A stretch of DNA of 35,827 bases from Desulfobacteraceae bacterium. GTDB taxonomy: Bacteria; Desulfobacterota; Desulfobacteria; Desulfobacterales; JAJDOA01. Of the stretch, positions 30,319 through 35,827 are shown one piece after another (the stretch's first letter is position 1; every line of letters starts with the position of its first letter). The notes beneath the pieces were generated by a model. The model was not told the DNA's origin. It searched no databases and saw only the letters and a program-made list of their open reading frames with translations. Position numbers and translations under genes: made by a program. The stretch is from assembly GCA_022340405.1 (NCBI GenBank), contig JAJDOA010000219.1:1-35827 (forward strand), given 5' to 3'.

Positions 30319-33093
30319 TCAGGCAGCTCTTTTCTCCAGTTTCACGGCGCACACCTTGAATTCTGGGATGCCGCACACCGGGTCCAGCGCCGCGTTGGTG
30401 AGCTTGTTGGCCGCGGCCTGGGCGTAGTGAAAAGGCATGAAAACCGTCCCGGAAACGGCTTTTTCCGAAATTTGTGCGCGGGCGGTCACCTTGCCTCTTC
30501 GGGAAGCGACGCTGACCGTGTCTCCGTCCGCGATGCCCAACCGCTGGGCGTCCTCGTCGGCGATCTCCACGAAGCCCTCCGGAGCGATCTCGTTGAGGCC
30601 CTCGGATTTCATGGTCATGGTGCCGGTGTGGTAGTGGTAGAGCACCCGCCCTGTGGTGAGGTACAGAGGATAGTCCTCGTCCACCTGCTCGGCCGGCGCA
30701 ACGTATTCGATGGCATGGAACAATCCCTTTCCCCGAGTGAACATCTCCCTGTGCAGGATGGGAGTTCCCGGGTGCTCCTCGTTTGGGCACGGCCAATGAA
30801 TGCCCTCGCCTTCGATGCGTTCGTAGGTGATGCCGGCATAGGAAGGCGTTACCTTCCGAATCTCCTCGAACACCGCCTCGCTGTCTGCGTACGACATGGG
30901 GTACCCCATCCGATTGGCCACGTCGCAGAGAATCTCCCAGTCGTAGTGGGCCTGCCCGGGCGGCTCCACCGCCTTGCGAACCCGCTGCACGCGCCGCTCG
31001 CTGTTGGTGAAGGTTCCCTCTTTTTCCGCAAAACAGCGGGAGGGCAGCACGACGTCGGCCATCTGGGCGGTCTCGGTGAGAAAAATGTCCTGCACCACGA
31101 GAAAATCCAGGTGTTTGAGGCACTCCTCCACATGGTTGAGGTCGGCGTCGGACACCATCGGGTTCTCACCGATGATGTACATGGCCTTGAGCGTTCCATC
31201 ATGAGCCGCCGGAAACATCTTCGTCACAGTCAATCCGGGTTTGGTGGACAGGCTGGTCACGCCCCAAGCCTCTACGAACCGCGCGGACACGGCTTTGTCG
31301 ATTACCGGCAGATAGGCCGGAAAGACATTGGGCAGGCCGCCCATGTCGCAGGCTCCCTGCACGTTGTTCTGGCCCCGGAGCGGGTTGACCCCTCCCCCCT
31401 CCATGCCGAGAAAACCGCACAACATGGACAGGTTGGCCAGGCTTTTGACGTTGTCGGTCCCTGTGGTGTGCTGGGTGATGCCCATGCAGTAGAGGATGCT
31501 GCCCTTTTTGGCGGCAGCGAAGGTCCGGGCCGCCTCCTTCAGGGATTCGGCCGGAATGCCGGTGATTTCCTCCACATGCTCGGGGGTGTATTTTTCCACG
31601 ACCTTGCGAAGGGTTCCGAATTCTTCGGTTCGTTTTTCGATAAAATCTTCGTCGTGTAGATTTTCATGCAAAATGACGTTCATCAGGCCGTTGATCCAGG
31701 CCACGTCGGTTCCCAATCGGGGTCGAATCCACAAGTTGGCGAATTCGGTCATCTTGATTCGCCGGGGGTCCACAACAATGAGCTTGGCACCTTTGAACTT
31801 CACCGCCCGTTTCACGAAGCTGGACAGCACGGGATGGTTTTCCGTAGTGTTGGAACCGGTGACCAGGATCACCTCGGCATCCCCGATGTCGGCGATGGTG
31901 TTCGTCATCGCTCCACTGCCGAATGCTGCGGCCAGACCGGCCACGGTGGAGCTGTGTCAGAGACGTGCGCAGTGGTCGATGTTGTTGGTTTTCAGCACCG
32001 CCCTGGCAAATTTGTTGGCGACGTAATTCTCTTCGTTGGTGATGCGCGCCGAAGTGAGCATCCCGATGGCATCTCCGCCATGATCGTTTTTGACCTGGCC
32101 GAGTTTTTTGGCCACCAAATCGAGCGCTTCCTCCCAGGTGGCTTCGCGGAATGTTCCACCCTCCTTGATCAAAGGAGCGGTGAGTCGGTTCTCGTCCCCG
32201 ACGAAATCATATCCGAACCGGCCCTTGACGCAGAGGCTGCCGTGGTTGGGCGCCGACTCTTCCACACCGGTGACTTGTTCGATCCGGTTTTCTTTCACGT
32301 GGAGCCACATCTGGCACCCGACGCCGCAATAGGTGCAGGTGGTTCGGACCTTTTCGGTTTCCCAGGGCCGGGCCTCGTAGCGCACATTTTTGAGCACCAG
32401 GGCCCCCACCGGGCACACCTGAACGCACTCTCCGCAGAATACGCAATCCGAGTTTTTCAGCGGGCGGTCTTCGGGTCCGGTCACGATTTTGGTGGCGGCG
32501 CTTCGATAACCGAACTCGATGGCCTCGTTGACCTGGACGTCGTTGCAGGCCTGAACGCAGCGGCCGCAGAGAATGCAGCGGGAGAAGTCGCGGACGATGA
32601 AAGGGTTGACCGTTTCCATGGGGTAGGGCACGGGTGTTTCCAGCTCGGGTTCACTGCTGACCTGATAGCGGTAGGCCAGGTCCTGCAGCCGACAGTCTCC
32701 CCAAACCGGGCAGAGTTCGTCGGCCCCGTCTGCCTGCATCACCTGCAGCTGAAAACTCGTCCAGTCGTCTCCCGCATGGCCCCGGACGGCACAGTTGTGA
32801 TTGCCTGAGGACAGCATCAGGCGGATGATCATTTTCCGCGCCTCGACAACGGCGGACGATTCGGTCTGCACCACCATGCCAGCGGCGGCCGGCGTCGCGC
32901 ACGAGGCGAGGAGCTGAGTCGCCCCCTCGACTTCCACCACGCACATCCGGCAGATGCCGGTGGGCATGGCGCTTTTCAAATGGCAGAGGGTGGGGATGTC
33001 GATGTCGTTTCTGCGGGCCACATCCAAAATGGTTTCCCCGGGTTCGAAAGCCAGTTCGTTTCCATTGATCACGAAAGTGTTTTCTCCGGCCAT
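30319..33093 (-). CDS. fdhA: Selenocysteine-containing formate dehydrogenase alpha subunit with NuoG-like N-terminus
   Basis: Read through one in-frame TGA (31957-31959), the minus strand encodes a 924-residue protein; taken as a stop, the TGA would split it into two pieces. Order: [2Fe-2S] domain (C37, C48, C51, C65), NuoG-like linker, two [4Fe-4S] sites (C173, C176, C179, C183; C217, C220, C223, C227), then the molybdenum/tungsten-bis-MGD catalytic domain with its own cluster (C253, C256, C260, C288). Residue 379 falls in ARL-U-HSSTVAG, the place of the metal-binding Sec/Cys of formate dehydrogenases. It oxidises formate or reduces CO2 in the cytoplasm and needs a NAD(P)H-linking partner, probably the protein at 26636-28591. 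ATG 33093 opens directly into the domain. The enzyme needs SelA/SelB/SelC, which are not in the window. Confidence 0.93.
31910..31956 (-). promoter_or_regulatory. SECIS hairpin of fdhA
   Basis: Directly after the TGA the minus strand forms an upper hairpin GGCC-GGTCT-GGCC (31942-31930). The loop begins 18 nt after the TGA, which equals the spacing and the GGTCTG word of E. coli fdhF. A lower stem can form between GCTCCAC (31952-31946) and GTGGAGC (31916-31910). This is the expected SelB-binding element. Confidence 0.85.
31957..31959 (-). other. In-frame TGA selenocysteine codon (Sec379 of fdhA)
   Basis: The minus-strand codons around it read Ala-Arg-Leu-TGA-His-Ser-Ser-Thr-Val-Ala-Gly. The reading frame and family homology continue unbroken on both sides, and E. 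coli FdhF has Sec followed by His at the same position. So the TGA is Sec, not a nonsense mutation. Confidence 0.92.
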
Positions 33094-33213
33094 GTCAGTG
33101 CTGTCTCTCCTCAGGGTTTGGGGGTTGGGTCGGTTGCGGCGTGCGGCCGACAAACGTAGTCGCTGCACGCGGTTTCAACAGCCTGTTAGATGTAAAGGAA
33201 ACCGCCCGGTTTG

Positions 33214-33447
33214 TCAATGTCGGATCGGCCACGGACCGGATCCCAACACCGAAGCCAGGGCCTCCAGCTACCGGTCCACATTCTCCGGACGCGCGGTGTG
33301 TCCTATGAGCCCGATGCGCCAGATTTTGGCGGCCAAGGGTCCGAGGCCGGCGCCGATCTCGATGCGGTGGTCTTCTCGCAGCCGGCGGCGGCAGAAGGGA
33401 ATTTACATATCACAGCCCGCGGCCGCCATCAACGTGCCCTGCGGACA
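33214..33447 (-). pseudogene. Decayed C-terminus of a class V aminotransferase (serine-pyruvate/alanine-glyoxylate type)
   Basis: On the minus strand the stretch [19 protein letters not shown] followed by [13 protein letters not shown] matches the C-terminal end typical of serine-pyruvate/alanine-glyoxylate aminotransferases. The frame is broken by TAA at 33403-33405 and TAG at 33268-33270, yet recognisable residues continue on both sides (CRRRLRED before, LEALASVLG after). The N-terminal three quarters are missing: upstream the sequence runs into the promoter of the gene at 33520. It is a remnant, lying just upstream of fdhA on the same strand, and no protein is expected. The family match is by recollection of the motif. 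Confidence 0.75.
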
Positions 33448-33458
33448 GCCGAATGTTG

Positions 33459-33485
33459 TTGACACATGTCACAATGTGGTATAAG
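33459..33485 (+). promoter_or_regulatory. Promoter-like site with inverted repeat
   Basis: TTGACA (33459-33464) and TATAAG (33480-33485) are 15 bp apart, a little short. TGACA-CA-TGTCA (33460-33471) is an inverted repeat over the -35, so an operator is possible. It could drive the Cys-rich/DUF2318/permease genes. Confidence 0.45.
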
Positions 33486-33519
33486 CAGCGCCATAGTAGC
33501 AACGCAACGTACCGAAAAA

Positions 33520-33939
33520 ATGAAACAGACGCTCGGAAAACTCGGTTTCCTTCTTCTCGCCGTCCTGCTGGGGGCAATCCCCGCTACCGGAGCCTTGACG
33601 GGTGCATCCCCATGTGCAGCCGCACCCTGTTGCTGCTCCGGTGTTTCCGCATCCGGCGGAAACGGCTATTCCTTTTCCATGGCGCCTCGAATGGAAGCCA
33701 TGGACTGCTGTTCCCCAACGGCAGTCGGCCGTTGCCGCCTGCGTGCGGACGCGGTTCCCGCGCCAACCTGCTTCATCGGCAGCCATGCCTTTCATGCGGC
33801 AGGCTGGATTCTGCCAGCGGGAATCCGTATTTCTCTTTCCCCCGAAGGCGATAGCCAGCTGCGGCCCCCATCCGCAGATGGCTTGGCCCTTTATGGGGCG
33901 ATTCCGCTGTACCTTGTGAAACAGACGCTCCTGCGTTGA
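33520..33939 (+). CDS. Secreted Cys-rich small protein, unknown function
   Basis: A 139-residue protein with a clear signal peptide (MKQTLGKLGFLLLAVLLGAIPATGA, cut after about 25). The mature part is Cys-rich near its start (CAAAPCCCSG at about 32-41, then MDCCSPT, and two later Cys) and ends in AIPLYLVKQTLLR. No family was recognised. Multiple adjacent cysteines in an exported protein next to a DUF2318 Fe-S protein and an FtsX-type permease hint at metal handling. There is no ribosome binding site ahead of the ATG, only As, so the start or even the gene is less certain. GC-rich overlapping frames exist, but only this one gives an export signal. The 201 bases after it hold nothing recognised. 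Confidence 0.55.
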   Translation: MKQTLGKLGFLLLAVLLGAIPATGALTGASPCAAAPCCCSGVSASGGNGYSFSMAPRMEAMDCCSPTAVGRCRLRADAVPAPTCFIGSHAFHAAGWILPAGIRISLSPEGDSQLRPPSADGLALYGAIPLYLVKQTLLR

Positions 33940-34140
33940 GTGTCTGCACAATCCTTCCCACTGCGCAAAGCACCTTTGCATCTATCTGAACCGGGGGGTC
34001 CTCCGCAGGACGGCGTCCCCTATCGGAAAGAGTGCGCGACGAAACACCAGCGAACCGGCTGAAAGCGTATCGATGCCCCTGACCCTTGGGATGGGCCCAT
34101 CGGCAACGACTCGTTTTGAAAAGAAGAAAAGGAGACATCC

Positions 34141-34728
34141 ATGTCCAAAAGGACCCAAACCGACAAAAACCGCAAGCTTCAGGCAAAAAAGGACGCCGTA
34201 ATGAAAACCCGGAAAGCCTCCCCTGACCGGAAAGGGATGGCCTCCCTGCTAGGATACGGCCTTGTCGCCGTTGTTTTGGCGGTGGCTGTGGCAGCCGCCT
34301 CCATGTGGTTTTTTGGAAACACCTCGAATACCGTCGCCGCCGATCGTCAAGACGCCCCCCTGGACGATGCCACCGTCGTAACACTGCCCGTATCCCGTTT
34401 CGAGGACGGCACGGCCCGACATTTCCAATACCGGCACGGAAACGACACCATTCGGTTTTTCGTGCTGAGGAGCGCGGACGGCGTCATCCGTGCGGCATTC
34501 GATGCCTGCGACGTATGCTGGCCCGCCGGCAAAGGATACTACCAGGAAGGGGACAACATGGTCTGCCGCAACTGCGGGAGGCGTTTTGCCTCCAACCGGA
34601 TCAACGAAGTGAAGGGCGGATGCAATCCTGCACCCCTCACCCGAAGCATCGTCGGGGAGAATCTGATCATTCAGGTCTCGGACATTATCGAGGGAAAGGC
34701 ATACTTCAACTATTCCGGAAAGGCATAG
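34141..34728 (+). CDS. Membrane-anchored DUF2318 Fe-S protein
   Basis: A 195-residue protein with a basic cytoplasmic start, one membrane helix at about residues 36-59, and an outside domain. The domain carries the DUF2318 cysteine pattern: FDACDVCWPAGKGYYQ, MVCRNCGRRFA and GGCNPAP, five cysteines in all. These are predicted to hold an Fe-S or other metal centre. GGAG precedes the ATG. The next gene, an FtsX-type permease, starts three bases after the stop. In Campylobacter and others DUF2318 proteins and such permeases sit in iron-uptake loci (P19/FTR1-type). Here neither P19 nor FTR1 is visible before the window ends. The role is inferred to be metal transport or redox of a metal during transport. 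Confidence 0.85.
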   Translation: MSKRTQTDKNRKLQAKKDAVMKTRKASPDRKGMASLLGYGLVAVVLAVAVAAASMWFFGNTSNTVAADRQDAPLDDATVVTLPVSRFEDGTARHFQYRHGNDTIRFFVLRSADGVIRAAFDACDVCWPAGKGYYQEGDNMVCRNCGRRFASNRINEVKGGCNPAPLTRSIVGENLIIQVSDIIEGKAYFNYSGKA

Positions 34729-34731
34729 GAC

Positions 34732-35827
34732 ATGACGCTCAGAGAGATCGCCGTAAAGAGTTTGCTGCGCAGGAAGACGAAGGCGGCCTTCATCCTGGCC
34801 GGCCTGGTCATCGGTATCGCCACCACCGTGGCCATCATCAGCTACGCGGACGCCATGACCGGCGACATCAACGACAAGCTGGAAAAATACGGAGCCAATA
34901 TCCTAATTGTGCCGCGCACCGACCATCTGAGCCTCACCTACGGCGGAATGGCGCTCGGAGGAGTGTCCTTCGAGATGCAAGAGATCCGGGAGGAGGACCT
35001 CGCCGCCATACAGACCATCGCGAATGCGCGCAACATCGCAGCGGTGGGACCGATGGTTCTGGGAGGGGTTCGGGTCAAGGGGCACCATGTACTCCTGGCC
35101 GGAGTGGACCTTCGCGTGGCGCCGGTACTCAAGCCGTGGTGGAAAATCGAAGGGGGCCGCCCCGGGCAAGGCCAGGTGCTGCTGGGAGCCGAGGCCGCCC
35201 GGGTCCTGGGTACGACCATCGGCGAGACCCTGCAGCTGGAGCAAGGCTCGTTGACGGTTTCCGGTGTCCTCCGACCCACAGGCTCTCAGGACGACCACCT
35301 CCTGATCAGCCCCCTGGCAACGGCGCAGCGTCTTCTCGGGAAGCAGGGCCAGGTCTCCATGGTGGAGGTGGCCGCACTGTGCAGCGAGTGTCCCATCAAG
35401 GAAATGGTCCAACAGATCACTGCGGCGCTGCCGGCGGCCAAAGTCATGGCCATTCAGCAGGTCGTCAAGAGCCGGATGGAAACCCTGGCGCAGTTCAAAC
35501 GGTTCTCCTACGGCATCTCCGCAGTGGTGGTCCTGATCGGTGGATTGGTCGTGCTGGTGACCCTGATGGGCAGTGTACGGGAGCGGACCGAGGAAATCGG
35601 CATCTTCCGGGCCATCGGTTTCCGGCGCAAAGATGTGATGCGGATCGTGTTTATCGAAGTGGGCATCGTGTCCCTTCTGGCCGGCGGGATCGGCTATGCC
35701 GCCGGAATCGGAGCCGTCAAGGCGGGCCTGTTGTTGCTGTCTTCATCCGCAGTGGTGCCCGTGACCCCGGAGTTGGCAGCCGCTGCAGTGACCATGGCGG
35801 TAACCGTGGGGTTGGCCTCCAGCGCCT
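34732..35827 (+). CDS. FtsX/MacB-type ABC transporter permease (cut by window end)
   Basis: The frame opens with ATG at 34732, three bases after the DUF2318 gene, and is still open at the edge (365 codons). Residues about 14-40 form the first membrane helix (AAFILAGLVIGIATTVAII), followed by a large outside domain (about 45-255) and then the FtsX helices (GISAVVVLIGGLVVLVTLMG, and the conserved RTEEIGIFRAIGFRRKDVMRI cytoplasmic loop). The outside domain holds a CSEC motif, unusual for MacB-like permeases and suggestive of metal or redox contact with the DUF2318 partner. The ATPase should be encoded beyond the window. Tight spacing argues for one operon. Confidence 0.88.
   Translation, partial: MTLREIAVKSLLRRKTKAAFILAGLVIGIATTVAIISYADAMTGDINDKLEKYGANILIVPRTDHLSLTYGGMALGGVSFEMQEIREEDLAAIQTIANARNIAAVGPMVLGGVRVKGHHVLLAGVDLRVAPVLKPWWKIEGGRPGQGQVLLGAEAARVLGTTIGETLQLEQGSLTVSGVLRPTGSQDDHLLISPLATAQRLLGKQGQVSMVEVAALCSECPIKEMVQQITAALPAAKVMAIQQVVKSRMETLAQFKRFSYGISAVVVLIGGLVVLVTLMGSVRERTEEIGIFRAIGFRRKDVMRIVFIEVGIVSLLAGGIGYAAGIGAVKAGLLLLSSSAVVPVTPELAAAAVTMAVTVGLASSA

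Noticed and set aside
28665-30427. Short open frames running through the two 145-bp repeats
   Set aside because: The frames differ in residue type between copies, have no start signals, and base changes preserve hairpins rather than amino acids. I treat the repeats as non-coding.
30319-33093. Reading fdhA as two separate genes or as a frameshifted pseudogene
   Set aside because: Frame is kept across the TGA, the codon stands at the catalytic Sec position, and a proper SECIS hairpin follows at the standard distance.
1-35827. CRISPR array, tRNA or rRNA genes, prophage or complete insertion sequence
   Set aside because: No regularly spaced repeats, cloverleaf or rRNA-like stretches, transposases or phage structural genes were recognised on either strand.

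Overview
The window reads as chromosome of a GC-rich strict anaerobe, most likely a sulfate-reducing or syntrophic member of the Desulfobacterota (inference). The reasons are genes of the anaerobic benzoyl-CoA pathway, ferredoxin-linked 2-oxoacid oxidation, a 2-hydroxyacyl-CoA-dehydratase-type ATPase with its partner, a selenocysteine formate dehydrogenase and cobalamin synthesis genes. I saw no rRNA, tRNA, CRISPR array or intact transposase.

Layout. 1-400: start of a secreted multicopper oxidase (minus strand, cut by the window edge). 856-5032 (minus): had, oah, then a thiolase with its DUF35 zinc-ribbon partner. 5033-6222: an iclR regulator between two intergenic regions that carry matching palindromes. 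6223-10292 (plus): short-chain dehydrogenase, dienoyl-CoA hydratase, a hydroxyacyl-CoA dehydrogenase/enoyl-CoA hydratase fusion and a small Cys protein. Together, dch, had and oah would take cyclohexa-1,5-diene-1-carbonyl-CoA to 3-hydroxypimelyl-CoA. The fusion protein and a thiolase could then start beta-oxidation. The dearomatising benzoyl-CoA reductase of the obligate anaerobes (bamB-I) is not in the window.

10372-22496 (plus) is one long colinear cluster: iorA, iorB, a phenylacetate-CoA-ligase-type enzyme, a ketopantoate-reductase-like protein, an HgdC/BcrD-like activator ATPase, one HgdB/BcrB-like catalytic subunit, an NDP-forming acyl-CoA synthetase, an AMP-forming acyl-CoA ligase and an unusual thiolase. 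This is the best candidate for an undescribed pathway: 2-oxoacid oxidation could make reduced ferredoxin, and the activator could spend it with ATP on a radical reduction or dehydration of an acyl-CoA. cobQ and cobD follow.

25493-33093: a PAS-LuxR regulator, a NuoF/GltD-type flavoprotein, a bacterial homologue of tRNA-queuosine mannosyltransferase, and a formate dehydrogenase alpha subunit that must be read through an in-frame TGA as selenocysteine, with a matching SECIS hairpin. The mannosyltransferase gene is bracketed by two copies of a repeat of about 145 bp whose cores match but whose end arms differ while still pairing. Upstream of the formate dehydrogenase lies a decayed class V aminotransferase remnant. 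33520-35827: a Cys-rich secreted protein, a DUF2318 Fe-S protein and the start of an FtsX/MacB-type permease, resembling metal-uptake loci.

Starts were reset to the codon with the best ribosome binding site wherever the longest open frame ran too far upstream.
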